64,000 nt of DNA from Norana najaformis (GCA_964023275.1 OZ029915.1:16436712-16500711), one strand, 5' to 3'; shown: positions 9,785-21,391, counted from the first letter of the stretch. The notes: generated by a model not told the origin, from the sequence alone. Numbers and translations: made by a program.

Positions 9785-11001
9785 TCAGTAACTGTCAGCG
9801 ACCTTTGATAGGTCGTCGACGGCGCTTCTGTTGTGTCGCAGGTCGTTGAGCATTCTCTCCATGTTCTTCAGTTCACTATTGTTGGGAGTTGCTTCGTTCG
9901 TGGCTGGCGATGGCTCCGAGGCCGACGATGCCTTAGCGGTCGTCGTCATGAGTAGCTGGTTCGTGGGGCATGAGGGACTCGACGGATAGACACGACCTCG
10001 ACGTAGCAGACAGACCTCTGCCGACATCGGACTCACCGATGCTCCTCCGAAACCGGTGGCAGAGCCGAGGACTTCCAGTGACGGAGAATCGTCGAGAAGA
10101 TTCGCCTTCAATGGGAGGCGATAAGGAACGAATCTTTGAGAGGCGCCGGAAGTTTGAGACAAGAGTGGCCCAAGACGAGAGACTGCTGGGTTACATGTGC
10201 CACCAGCAGATGGCAGGATGCGATCATCTCCTCGGAGACTGTTGATGTTACAAGCAGCCGTTGCTGCCGCTGCAGCCGCATAGCTCGCCTGCAGCCAGTT
10301 TCCAAAGTCCAAAGGGCCACCGAAGATGAGTCCGCCGCTACTTGGGTGGAGAGAAGCGGAACGTGATTCTAAGCTTTGCGATGCGTTACCTGGAAAGGAC
10401 AACGTGGATGAGTACTGACGCTGGAAAAGCATATGGAAGGGGAAAGAATGGGCTGATCCGAGATAAAGCCCAGACTGGTAGAAGTATGGGAGCAGTGGAT
10501 GGAACACAGGCGAATCGTGTAGTCGACCTAGCCGAGGACTTTCGGTGTCGTTACGTCGACTCTTGACTTCGGACTGTATATTATAGTGACGTCTGTCATC
10601 GAATCTCGTGGCTGGAGAACCATCATCGAAGACTGGTGGCTCTTTCATGACATCGCCGGCACCATCAACAGTGGAAATGCCATCTGGATGACTGTGGCTG
10701 ATAACAGACCAAGAAGAGGGGCTGAGGCGAATTGCACTGGCCTCATTCTTCCACAGCTCCATGTGCTTCTGGACGTGACGCTCGTCCGGTTGCGTCCAGT
10801 GGTCGTTGTCTGATTGTGTTGTTGGCGACGGATGCTCGACCTTGAGAGGAGCTTTGATCGAGTAGTCCCGTGGTAGCTCGTAGCCTCGTCCTCCTCCGAC
10901 TGGTTTTCTGAATCTGGCGGTCAATCCTAACTCTTTTTCGTCTTGTTGCTCATTTCCGCCGCCTTCATCCATTCCCGATTCATGCGCGTCCAAACAGTAG
11001 T
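9785..11001 (-). CDS. Tbx2/3: Tbx2/3 exon 6 (C-terminal repression region and stop)
   Basis: This last exon encodes about 405 residues after the DNA-binding domain and ends at a TGA at 9787-9785. It holds ESGMDEGGGNEQQDEKELGL near its start, then YSIKAPLKVEHP. A hydrophobic block, HPLLPYFYQSGLYLGSAHSF, matches the LPYFYQ/GLY block of the TBX2/TBX3 repression domain. The end, NNSELKNMERMLNDLR, resembles the SELxxIxRLVxGL C-terminus of vertebrate TBX3. An Ala run (AAAAAATAA) lies midway. The acceptor is uncertain. CCGCTTAG/AC at 11003-11002 and TATGAG/TA at 11036-11035 both keep the phase left by exon 5; I prefer the first because the second sits in AT repeats. No AATAAA was found close downstream. 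Confidence 0.88.
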
Positions 11002-11036
11002 CTAAGCGGACCACAACCATCTCATTACACAATACT

Positions 11037-11130
11037 CATAAATAATAATAATAATAATTATTATTATTATTACTATTGTTGTTGTTTTTGTTGTTGTTTT
11101 TGTTGTTGATATTGTGTTGTTTCTCCATTA
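11037..11130. repeat. (AAT)n and (GTT)n microsatellites in Tbx2/3 intron 5
   Basis: AAT/ATT units fill 11041-11074 and GTT/GTTTTT units run to about 11108. They occupy the place of the polypyrimidine tract for the upstream candidate acceptor of exon 6. Confidence 0.9.
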
Positions 11131-11421
11131 TATTCTTATTGTATATTATTATATACTTGCGGATAGCTTAGTAGGCCTATGCCATTCAGACTGCAGCCAG
11201 TAAAGCTGAATAAGCAGTCGAATGCATTTGATGACGCGGAAGCACACGCCACAGACCTAGCAAGAGAGTCTTGTTAAATTCCAATAATTTTGTTGCTTCT
11301 GATGTCATTCGATCGGTTTGCTTGCACAATTTCTCCTACGTTTGGCTGCTGATATCTTAAATTAAGACGCAGAAACACGTCGCCAAATGTACAGACAAAA
11401 ATAGTGTATCTGCATACTTAC

Positions 11422-11807
11422 TGAGGAACGAATGTTTCACGCCAACTGAGCAACGACGACAGTCATCGTCTTCGTCGTCATCATTTTCGTCGTTGTTGTT
11501 TGGGTTTCGTTTCCCGTCGTCTGACTTATTCAGTAGCTCTTGACGTCTTCTGCTGTTCTGCTGCTGTTGCTGAAGGTGTTGGTCATATTCCGTTGACCCA
11601 CTTTCGAGCCCTCCTCCTTCTGCCTTCAGATCAAGAACATCTTCACACGCGGCGTCTTTTTTTCGGTAGTTATCGTTATCGTTGTCACTGTCATGGTAAC
11701 GGGAGCCGTCGTCGGTCTGTTGACTAAATTTGTCGTTGCGATGAACAGTGTCGTTGTTGTGTGTTGCTTGATTCGAAGCGACGATGTTGCATTGCCTCTG
11801 GGCACGT
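11422..11807 (-). CDS. Tbx2/3: Tbx2/3 exon 5 (acidic, low-complexity linker)
   Basis: The acceptor TGTCTGTAG/ACG at 11810-11808 supplies the single base that completes the codon split after exon 4, giving K-R-A-Q-R-Q-C-N. The exon encodes about 129 residues that follow the T-box. Most are polar and repetitive: DSDNDNDNYRKKD, a run QQQQQ, then NNNDENDDDEDDD. The exon ends CSVGVKHSFL at a consensus donor, A/GTAAGT, at 11421. An acidic, Asp/Glu-rich linker between the T-box and the repression region is normal for the family, but its sequence is not conserved, so support here comes from phase and splice sites. Confidence 0.85.
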
Positions 11808-11839
11808 CTACAGACAACATAACACAACAAGTCACGTGG

Positions 11840-14285
11840 ATTTATAGCATATGTGTATATGTTATTCGTGTGAACTGCTCAGTTTTAAGAATGGCAACAC
11901 ATTTTATATGGCATATGTGAAAAAGCAAAAATTAAAGTACTTTCAAACCGTAATGCTGTAGCAGGTGACCAGCAGGAAGGTTTACAAAGTACTCCTGAAC
12001 TGAGATAGTGCTGGATTGGATTTAAAAAGGTAACATATATTTTTCGTGCTTAATTACAACTTATTGTAAGAGTGAGCTCTTCGATAAAAATATGATTTAT
12101 TTTAGAAATTTAAAAATGCGTGTAATTGGATAATTTTATAGCGCCTCATAATACCTCACATAAGCTTTTCTCCGTTGCCTGTCTGAGATCTGTGAACATG
12201 ACAAGTTCACCTGTAGGCCTATACCAATGGTGCTCATACTGTAACTCTAACTGGTAATGTATTTGAATTGCAAATTGGTATAGTGGCTCTTTAAGAGAAA
12301 TTTCTCAGACGCGTTCCCGACCTGACAACATAAAACCACGATCGAATAGAATGGTTTTCAAGCGCTTAGATAAAAGGCAGAGAAAGGCAAAGAAGCTTAT
12401 GTCCTGGGTCGGAAGGATACTTATTCCAGAAAGACTGACTGACCACAGCGAAACTTCTAGGCTGGATCGTAAACGTTCAGGCCTGAAGGACAACAAAGTC
12501 TCCCTGCGCAGCAGAACGAAGAAATATGCGGCAAGGTGTGAATGAAACCGAGATACATAGCTTGTTGAGATTAATTAGATAGCTTCGTGCTAAGTGCTTT
12601 TAAAAGGCCCTTAAAAGGCTCTATATTAAGTGCTACAAACATACAGAAACGGATCTTGGAAGAAATCCTGTCATATGCCCCGATTTGTCAGCAGGGGCCA
12701 TGCCATTAAGTTGTCCTTTCAAACCGGTTGGGGTGTGGGTTGCCATTGAATTTGTACAGCAAAAATCAAGCAATGGCCAGCAAGTCTGGTGACTTAAAAA
12801 TCTGTCACAAAAAGTTTAAGAATGGTCCTCAGAAATGTCTGAGAGTTGAAAGTAGTTTTGGGTCATTAAAAGTCACAAAGACTAAATAAGGCAGTCAAAT
12901 CTTAAACTCGCAAAATCTAAACCACTCAACAGTGTTGTAATTTGCCCCTATCAACGTTTGGATACGTCACGGCATGCATAAAACAACCAGTGGCAGTATT
13001 TCAAACAAAGGAAAGGTATTGCTGAATGCGGCAACGCTAATGCAATTGCTGACCGCTGGAAAAGATTGCTTTTCCCGAGTCACCGGAAATGCGGTCAGTG
13101 TGAAATATTAGGTTACTGGTTTTGTTGTTGATTACTATTGTATAATGTGTTATAACAGTCGTGGTTTCTGGCTAGGACTACCGTTTCTGGAAAAGCCGAT
13201 TCCGGGAGAAACGACATTAATCACTGTCTTAACGAAACCTTTGACATCTAGCTGTGGTTGAGGGAGCGTGGTGCTCCCAGAAGCCCAGCCACAATTTCAT
13301 TCCGACAGGATAATTATCTCTTAAACTATGAAAGGTATGTCATTTGTATTCAAAGCAGAATGCAGTAAATTTATAACGTTTATTTCTTCCAAAATGTTTA
13401 TTTCTGTATTTTCTGGCTAGACTACTCTTAGGCCATAAAATCTGTGACAGCGCGCGACTCATTCGCTCTCACTGCTCCTATCTGCGTGCAGCCTGATACT
13501 GCGTTGGCCGCTCTCTTAAGTTCGGCCTTGGTGGCTTGGCCTATTCTTGATTACTTTCGATTGCTATGCCTCGTAGATTTATTTATTTTCACAGGCAGCA
13601 ACTTTTAGGGCTTAAGAACTTTGTCTGGTCAATTTTTGAGTAGTTTATTTGTAGGAAATCAACTCAAATACGACGTAAAATGACTTAGGTCCACCGCCTG
13701 CTTCTTAACCGTCTTTCCGTCGAGACACAGACTGACTACGAAAAGCAAGCCTCAACTACAAAGCAATGTACATAGGCCTAGATACACAGATATTGTACGT
13801 CTGCGCACTACTTTCAGCAGAGCATCACGTTTCACCGGCTTAGGGCGACACACAACTTCATCAACATACGTACGAAAAAAGCATATAAAAATATACATGC
13901 AACTCGCCCATACGATTAGGTCTAGGGCCTATATATGTGATAAATATATTTATAATTTAATTAATTTAACCAGTCATTATCCGTTAATTTGCATATTTGA
14001 CAGAGACTTTATGAAATTATTTCGCTTGTTCTTAATTAAAATTGTGTATTTTGGCTATCGGACATACTCCAACAGCTTATGAGATTTGAGCAGATGTGCA
14101 TAGCATTCCCCACAGATTACTGACAATTAATAATGACTTGCATTTCGGCTCTTATTAGCATAGTTCTTGGGCATAGTTCTTATCTTCTGTTCACAACTGC
14201 CCCATGCATGCTCTTAAAATTTCACTCACAAGTTGCACTGAAAATAGGAATTGACAGTATAATAACAAAGTATGTTCAACAATTC
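11840..14285. other. Tbx2/3 intron 4, no recognised element in most of it
   Basis: Intron 4 spans 11808-15359. This part has several TAGGCCTA words (12214, 13774) and short open frames, including a Lys/Arg-rich one at 12351-12545, but nothing that I recognise as coding. Confidence 0.6.
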
Positions 14286-14289
14286 TTTT

Positions 14290-14859
14290 CCAACGTTTCT
14301 CTTTTTCTATGAAAAAAAATTCTCTTTTTCTGGTTGGAATTAATCCCTCCTAGGGAGGAATCAGCCACATGGATCCTTCTTTTCCATTTGTTTCTATCTC
14401 CACTATCTTTTTTCTTCAGTCTGAGGAGCTTCAGGTCTTGCTGAATCATGTCTCCCATCTCTTCTTCTGTTATCTCCGACTGCGTCGTTCGTAAACATCT
14501 GCTCTCATAATTCTTTTAATGCAGCTTTCCTCCTCCCTCCTCATCACATGACCGTACCATCTCAACCTGGCTTCTCGTACCTTGTCAGATATACATGCCA
14601 CTCCCAATATCTGTCTGATATACTCATTCTTTATCTTGTCTTTCAGTGAGATTCCAAGTATCCATCGAGGCATTCTCATTTCTGTTCTCTCCAGCAGCTT
14701 CTCCTCCTCTTTCATCAATGTCCAGGCTTCTGCTCCATGTAGCATCACTGGTCTTATCACTGTTTTGTACACCTTTCCTTTGAGTTGAACCGGCACTTTG
14801 ACATCGCATAATACACCCGATAGGACTTTCCATTTTCTTTTACGAAAAATTCCATCCAC
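14290..14859 (-). mobile_element. RTE-type LINE fragment, ORF C-terminus
   Basis: The minus strand encodes a continuous 129-residue frame typical of the post-RT region of RTE-like LINEs: KGKVYKTVIRPVMLHGAEAW, then RTEMRMPRWILGISLKDKIK, NEYIRQILGV and ARLRWYGHVMRREEES. A second frame continues the similarity to about 14290 with QQDLKLLRLKKKDSGDRNKW. The copy is 5'-truncated and has at least one frame change. It lies in Tbx2/3 intron 4 in the same orientation as the gene. It differs from the type at 3125-3457 and 43690-43960. Confidence 0.85.
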
Positions 14860-15359
14860 TTAATATATCAATTCTGTCACTTAGATATGTTAGCTGTTCT
14901 TGTGCTTCATAAAGAATACAGAAATCTTCACAAGGCTTTTCCATATCTAAATTGACATTAAAATTCTCCCTTGCTGCATGTGTTTATTGTTTTCATTCCT
15001 TTTGCTTTGATAGGAAAAATATTGCAAGATAAGTTAAAATTTCATGAAAACTGTAATAGATTTTGTCTGTCAAATTTCAAAATTTAACAAGAGTTGTAAA
15101 AACATGAAATATTGAAAGCGGGAGATTTCTATCTTAAGATGATTTTGGGAGACTCTCAAGGAAAATGGGACGGTTGGTGACCATACACAACAGTTTGCTG
15201 ACCTACTTTGCTAGGCAGTGGCTGACGACTCATCACTTACTGTTTACACGGCTATGTTTTGCAAGATAAGCAGTGTAGGCGTATCATAAATTCAGGTATA
15301 TCATTGGTGATTGAAAAACGTCTGGCGATGATGTTGATAGAAAACCAATATTAGCTTAC

Positions 15360-15436
15360 TTTTTCTCTCTTTTTCCTCCACCGCAGTCGCGAAAGCCTTT
15401 AGCAAATGGATTGCTGTCGATCTTCAGCTGTGTGAT
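15360..15436 (-). CDS. Tbx2/3: Tbx2/3 exon 4 (end of T-box)
   Basis: This 77-bp exon encodes [20 protein letters not shown], followed by GKREKK, the C-terminal part of the T-box. [17 protein letters not shown] is nearly invariant in the Tbx2/3 group; here one Asn is Ser and the usual Thr after RD is Cys. The acceptor is TTTCTGCAG/ATC at 15439-15437 and the donor AAAA/GTAAGC at 15359. It starts in phase 0 and ends with two bases of a Lys codon, matching exons 3 and 5. The boundaries match the vertebrate TBX2/3 exon as I recall it. Confidence 0.95.
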
Positions 15437-15554
15437 CTGCAGAAACATTTGTCAGTTTCTTCAGCCGGTTTTTATACTTAATGACAAGAAGACACTGGTT
15501 CAGATTATAATAATGGCGGCCTATAAGGATACAACTTATTGCAATAATGTAACT

Positions 15555-15870
15555 GTAATGGTAGCTAAAAGCCTATATAGCGCCGTTTTAAGAGGAGCAG
15601 GCGCCTTCGACGCTAACCTAAAAGATGATAATGTTATTAAGGACAGAAAATTTATCAGCTAGTAAACAGTGCTCAGGTAACTAGAAAAAGTCACCGATGG
15701 TGGGCTTTCGCACATTCGCAGAACCCATCCAACGGATCCCATCTACAGAATTTTGACAGATGACACCATGCTCAAGATTCCTAGACCGCGTTGCAACGAG
15801 GACGAAGAGCGACGTCAGGCGATGTGGTCGGCTACCAAGGGCGCACCGTCCAGCAGCCGCTTGCATTTGG
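15555..15870 (+). repeat. Dispersed repeat of unknown class, copy A
   Basis: This matches 60835-61095 in order. Both have TATAGCxCCxTTTTAAG, then an AC/TAAxxTxxTAAxGA-like middle, GTAACTxxxxxAGTxACC, CxGACGGATCC-like CCAACGGATCCC, GACACCATG, then TCCTxGACC and GCGTxGCAAC. It sits in Tbx2/3 intron 3, immediately 5' of exon 4 on the minus strand. It encodes nothing that I recognise and may be a LINE 3' region or a SINE-like element. Confidence 0.5.
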
Positions 15871-15899
15871 TATTTGTAATTGTTACTTAAAGTAGCCGA

Positions 15900-18460
15900 T
15901 TATAAGAAAATTAGTTTAATTAATATAGTATACTGACGAATACCCACCACATCTAAAGATTGGGCACAACCTGAAGACTCAAGCGACTTTCATAGACTTG
16001 CTGTAGTCGTGTTCCTTAGTCTTGCTTGTGTCAGAATAATGTGCTACAACACACTGGTCAGCAACTAGCAAGCCTCTAAATAATGCCATGACCCGCATGC
16101 AAAGGCTTTTGCAGTCTAAGTCCACGAGGTCTAGTCTGGACTAACTACTTCGGCCTTCAGCCAATATAGAAGGAGGAATACTTATCAGGAAGACTGTTTA
16201 AGTCTCTTGCAAGCGCAAGTGACAAAATGACAGACGCTGAAACGTCATGAAGACAAATTGCCTCCCGAAATTCATCTAGAGAAGCGATCCAAACAGAAGT
16301 TGAAATTCAGACGAGAGTGGAGGATCCCGTTGTTACAAATGTTGAAAGAGAAGAGAAAAAACTAACTGCGATGGCAGAAGATTTCCGCCATAAAAGGACA
16401 TCTGCGCCAATGGATGCAGATTACACAGTTTGTCAAGTCGGATGTTCTAGACTAATCCTTGACATTTTAGAACAACGATTCTAATCCGGACTCTATTCCG
16501 ATTCCAAAATAGAATTGGTTCCACGTGAGTGAGGAGATCGAGCATAAGGATGTCAGCTACCAGGCGAAACTTTGGCTTCTGTTCGACACTTCGCTTTTCC
16601 TGTAAGCTGACAGCTTTGGAAGAAGAGGGAGGCCTACGTTATCTTAGGATGAAAAGATAGACGTATTGGCAATGGCCCCGCCTCCCATAATCGCGACTTA
16701 GATTAAGGCGAGTAAAAATCGAATACATTGGAAAGGGATGTTTAAGAAACTGACAGTTAGGTCTACACCCAAAGAAAAGTCCACGAGGACTTTCACGAAA
16801 ACAAAAATGTCTACTTACACGCAATTCTAATATCATTAAAAGGCTTTAATTACTCGTAAATCCTAAGATAATTAAACGCGACATACTCTTAACGCTAGGC
16901 CTACATTTAGGCCTAAAGCCCTGGATGAAGCGGGCAAAGTACGTGAGACTCAATATCAATCTGGAGTAACACCAAAATATCTTAAAGGCAGAAAAATGAC
17001 ATAAAGCGGGAAAGAATACAGTCAGTGGCATGGAGATTGAATTCGTGGATGACCTTTGGTATATCGGTAGCTTAGTAGCTGCAGATAGCAGTTGCAAAGG
17101 GAGGTAGGCCAAAGATACGCATAAGAAAAGAGAGTTCTGTTTTTGGAGACTTGCAAAAACACGAAAGAACAAATGTTGCAGTGTGAAGACAAAGAAGCGT
17201 CTATATAACGCCACACTATTAAGCATAGGAAAGAATGGCCTGCATTGGGTCATGTCCTGCATTTGGTCAGTAATGGTTTCTAAGCCGTAGGCCTACTTAC
17301 ATGTTAATGCTTGTAGCGCCACCTAATAAGTGCAATGGATACTAGAACTCACCAGGCTTCTCAGGTCGAAGAAAATTAAAGCTTCAATTATTCAAAATCT
17401 ATTTAGGTCATTGTATTGCAAAGCAGATGGTGAAAATTTGGAGGTCATCTGGAGCATACGTTTTTAATATTGTATGACAGAATAGGTGACTAGTCACTGA
17501 TGGCCCTCATTGGGACAGCCATGTTTGGCTTGCTTTGGGTGTGTCCAAATGTGAATGTATTTCGTGAATACAGGTGTGTTGTAACAGCTACTAAAACAGC
17601 CCACCAAAAGAAAGTGGGTTCGATCTACCGTGTATATCCAGATACTGTGTACACCAGAAATGCACTGAGGGAAATAAATTTTGCGTAATTATGTCATAAT
17701 TGCAATTCTGATGACTCAAACCGATAAAAATTAATTGTTTAAAAGACGTGTCTGCGTTTTTAGCATGTATTGTAGGCCTATGGTTTCATATTTTTCAGCT
17801 GACAGTGTTTTGTTAGTTTGATTACAATATCGTCCTTTGCATTCGATAAAATTAGAGTAGAACACTCATCTGTTGTCTGACCCAATGCTCTACAAACGTT
17901 GTCCCAATGTACTGGGACGATTTTTACCAGTTTCCATTTTCATATTTTACTACTGAGATAATATTGCAATATACTCATAGGAGATTCCTAAAATATTGCT
18001 TTTTCAGATAATAAAAACAAAATATATTTAAGAAAACTAAATCCTAATTTATGAGAAAAAATCTAAAATTTTGCCCAATGCAGGCCAGTCTCTCCTAGTT
18101 GTGGCGCTTGTGTCAGGTACTTAAAATGCGCTACATTAAGAATCCTGATATAGAGGTAGCTTAGTAGCTGCAGACAGCATTAAGGGGACGCGTCGTATGT
18201 TGACGCGGTTAGTCGTATTCGCAGAGCTTGTGTGTTTTTTTCGTTTTAATTTATTACTTAGCTTATATTCAGTAGTACGAAAATGGTTTTGTATTTTTGA
18301 CACTCGTCGAACTGTAAAGTTTTGGATTATTTTTCGTCATATTTCGTATGATATTTCATCGTGTTTTACAAGGGTGTTATGGAGATAAGCGTTGATTTCA
18401 GACGTACAATATAATCACGTGACTAGCTGCTGAGTCTGCGAAGAGGGCTTAAGGCCTTCG
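15900..18460. other. Tbx2/3 intron 3, mostly unannotated
   Basis: Two copies of a 25-bp word, GGTAGCTTAGTAGCTGCAGA followed by YAGCA, lie at about 17067 and 18153. Four TAGGCCTA words fall between 16895 and 17780. A Lys/Arg-rich stretch at 16250-16450 is weakly like a LINE C-terminus, but I do not call it. There is no host exon. Confidence 0.5.
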
Positions 18461-18689
18461 CTGACCCCTAGTGTCTGCGTACGCACCAAGTCATCAACAG
18501 CTGCCAGAACGAGCGCAAGCTAGTGCAGGGGTGGCCAGCGTCGTCGCTCGGCACAGACGTGGACTGAGATCGAAGGCACTGACATTGCCGTTATCTCTGG
18601 TGATCGTCCTGTACACCGTCCACCCGCCGACTGCCTTCGAACATCAGACGTCGTCGAACATCGCTTCACCCGTCAGAGTCCTGGCCCTC

Positions 18690-18965
18690 GTGCGAACACA
18701 GCCTCATGTCGTTCCTCATCCACGATGCTACGTGCATCAGAAGCTCTGAACATGCTGTCATCATTCAACTCTGGATGGGAGCCTATTGGTTGGGCTTTGC
18801 GTGTGGGCAGGAGCTTGCCACTTTTCACCCTTCTAGTCATCTGAGCAATGTTTACTAATGGATGAATGTTTCGTTCTTAACGACATTTAACATCGTTAGC
18901 GCAGCGAGCGCCTCTGATGCGTTTATCTTGAAGAGGCGCTATACAAATTTCAAATTACAATTACA
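18690..18965 (+). mobile_element. LINE 3' UTR-like repeat, copy 2, with L2 tail
   Basis: Related to 9375-9620 (see that entry). It ends in GAGGCGCTATACAAATTTC followed by ATTACA units at about 18948-18966, the same terminus seen at 3413-3450. The GCGCTATATAAAT plus short-repeat ending is typical of L2-group LINEs as known from fish and marine invertebrates. Coding LINE sequence in the same orientation begins directly after it, so two insertions abut. Confidence 0.6.
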
Positions 18966-18984
18966 ATTCGTTACTAGTCCTTTA

Positions 18985-20480
18985 CCTCTCTGCCCACAGT
19001 CTTCATCATACTTGGATATTCCTGTTCTGTGTTTGGCAGAGACGTGGCTAGACGAGAACTCTGCCGACCCCAGACGACTAAAGACACAGGGCTATCAGGT
19101 AGCCTACTGGAGCACGCTAGACCTAAACAGCCTGAGAAGAACCTTAGAAGGACCCCATACGACTAAAGACACAGGGCTACCAGGTAGCCTACTGGAGCAC
19201 GCTAGACCTAAACAGCCTGAGAAGAACCTTAGAAGGACTCCAGACGACTAAAGACACAGGGCTACCAGGTAGCCTACTGGAGCACGCTAGACCTAAACAG
19301 CCTGAGAAGAACCTTAGAAGGACCCCATACGACTAAAGACACAGGGCTACCAGGTAGCCTACTGGAGCACGCTAGACCTAAACAGCCTGAGAAGAACCTT
19401 AGAAGGACTCCAGACGACTAAAGACACAGGGCTACCAGGTAGCCTACTGGAGCACGCTAGACCTAAACAGCCTGAGAAGAACCTTAGAAGGACCCCATAC
19501 GACTAAAGACACAGGGCTACCAGGTAGCCTACTGGAGCACGCTAGACCTAAACAGCCTGAGAAGAACCTTAGAAGGACTCCAGACGACTAAAGACACAGG
19601 GCTACCAGGTAGCCTACTGGAGCACGCTAGACCTAAACAGCCTGAGAAGAACCTTATAAGGACAAGGAACGTGGCTAACGAAACTTAGCATCAACAGCCC
19701 GCAGTCCTTTGAACATCTTTGTGACGCGTCATGACTGAGGGTTCGTCATTTATCACCCTATTGCTCTATTGTTATGGGTCTACCGCTGACACTCTGGACT
19801 TCTTTAACAAACTGCTCTAAGGTCTGGCGGTACTGAAGAACCCTGTGGTCGTGACGGGCGAGATATCAACATCGCTTTGATCGCCCGTCCGATCCACTGT
19901 GCACACAGGTCATTGACTTCGTAGATTCGTTCGGTTTCACGAAACACACGTCAGTGAAGCAACTCATGAGTCGCGGGAGGCATCCTAGACGCTATCGCAA
20001 CTAGGAGCGACCTTCTAGCTCGGACTACTGATATGACTGATACCGGTCTGTCAGACCATCGGCTGATCAAATGGTACACAGACCGACGATTACGACCTTC
20101 ATTGCTCCCGGCCATGGAATCTTGCCGCTCTTCGGAGCATTTTCAAGTCGACGAATTCCGCCCAGATTTCCAGAAGTCGCCTCTATGCGACATGGATTAG
20201 ATTAAATCTCTGGACGTCAACCAACTGGTCTGTGTCTACAGCAACGTCATGGCCAACATTCTTGATAGGTTGGTTCCTCTTCGCGAGGTCACCATCCATA
20301 AGAGATCATCCGATCCATGGTTTGATGTCGTCTGCCGAGACCAGAAGAAGCGAGCGCGACACCTAGAGCGACATTTTCTCAGTGCTCAGATTCAGAAGAC
20401 AGATTCCTGTGACGTGCAAAATTGCTTGAAGAGCTTTGGCAGTATCCCAGCAGCATCAGCGCAAGCACTAAGAGTAACAT
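18985..20480 (+). mobile_element. L2/CR1 LINE fragment, endonuclease and pre-RT region
   Basis: The plus strand reads LDIPVLCLAETWLDE, an APE-type endonuclease motif, then RLKTQGYQVAYWST. An 85-bp tandem array (19076-19663) interrupts the coding sequence. Beyond it come QVIDFVDSFGFTKHTSVKQL, matching the DFVDSFGLTQH block, and ANILDRLVPLREVTI with SSDPWFDVVCRDQKKRARHL, matching the pre-RT PWFDEECRxAKRRxRxLER block. The RT itself is absent. The frame shifts several times. It lies in Tbx2/3 intron 3, antisense to the gene. Confidence 0.85.
19076..19663. repeat. 85-bp tandem array, seven copies, alternating pairs
   Basis: Units starting GACTAAAGACACAGGG begin at 19076, 19161, 19246, 19331, 19416, 19501 and 19586, exactly 85 bp apart. 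The joint between units alternates between CCCCATACGAC and CTCCAGACGAC from the second unit on, giving a 170-bp higher-order unit. Copies are almost identical elsewhere, so growth was recent. The unit derives from LINE endonuclease coding sequence. Confidence 0.97.
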
Positions 20481-20599
20481 AATAGACGGATTTTCGTTTG
20501 TTTTTGAAGGCCTCAACACTTTTGATGACACTGTAAAGCACCCAAGAAGTAGCTCGCTACTTATGATACTGTATAGGTTGTCATTACAATTACAATTAC

Positions 20600-20995
20600 A
20601 CTGTAGTATGGATCTGAAACCTGGCCAGTGACCATGGTAAACAGGAAATAGAGGCAGCACGTCATATATGGCTAAGAGAGACATGTAGTAAGAGGGACTC
20701 TCAACCTATCACGACATGTCGTAAAGTATCAACAAAACTATAAGAGAAAAGACAGGCAGGAAGAAATAGAGAACATCGCCAGGAAGCGAAGACTGACATT
20801 TATGGGACATGTAGTTCGTATGTACAAAGACAGAAGAGCCAACAAAATTACAAACTGGATCTCAGAACAGATAAGAAGCAGAGGAAAACCAAGAAAGAGC
20901 TGACCGAAGACCATTAGGAACGATATGAGATGTCTGGAGATTTCCAGAAATGAGGCAAGAAGACTGGCGGTGAGCAGAGATGAACCGAGGTGCTG
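20600..20995 (+). mobile_element. LINE fragment, ORF C-terminus
   Basis: The plus strand reads YGSETWPV-like sequence at about 20605, then RRLTFMGHVVRMYKDRRANK, then ITNWISEQIRSRGKPRKS. This is the post-RT region of a LINE ORF, of a different type from the RTE fragments in this window. The frame is broken. It lies in Tbx2/3 intron 3, downstream of the L2 fragment and separated from it by a short ATTACA run at about 20583-20600. Confidence 0.65.
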
Positions 20996-21261
20996 CGTTG
21001 CTAGTAGTTCCCTGCACGAGATGGATTAAATAAGTAAGTAAGTTTTGTGGTTATCATTACTTAGAACTGACAAACTTAAGCAAAAAATCAACATTCCGAC
21101 GATTGTCTTACTTTCATCGGCAAATATCGATAAAATAAATGAATAATAGCAAAAATAAATGACAGTAGTAGAATTACGCAAGCGTCAAATTTGTAGCATA
21201 AAGCAAGTCTCTTTAAGTCGACCTTATTATTTTGTTGCAATTATAATTTACAATGTCGATT

Positions 21262-21391
21262 AACTAAGCATCAAGGATGGCGCTGAACAATTGTGAGTGA
21301 AGGACTTGCTAAAGGTTCCTACACAGTAATCTCGAACCCCTAGTCTCCGCGTTACAAGCCGAGCGCTCTATGCAGTCGGCTACGTTCCAAT
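21262..21391 (-). repeat. tRNA-derived SINE, copy 2
   Basis: Same family as 778-937. On the minus strand an A-box-like TGCATAGAGCGC lies at about 21374-21363 and a B-box GGTTCGAGATTAC at about 21341-21329, followed by CAAGTCCTTCACTCACAATTG split as in copy 1. The B-box is closer to consensus than in copy 1. It sits in Tbx2/3 intron 3, about 310 bp from exon 3. Confidence 0.75.

Noticed and set aside
9970-10813. Plus-strand open frames opposite Tbx2/3 exon 6
   Set aside because: They are antisense shadows of the long coding exon.
16200-16460. LINE C-terminal, zinc-finger-like region
   Set aside because: Lys/Arg-rich sequence resembles such tails only in composition; the Cys/His pattern was not found.
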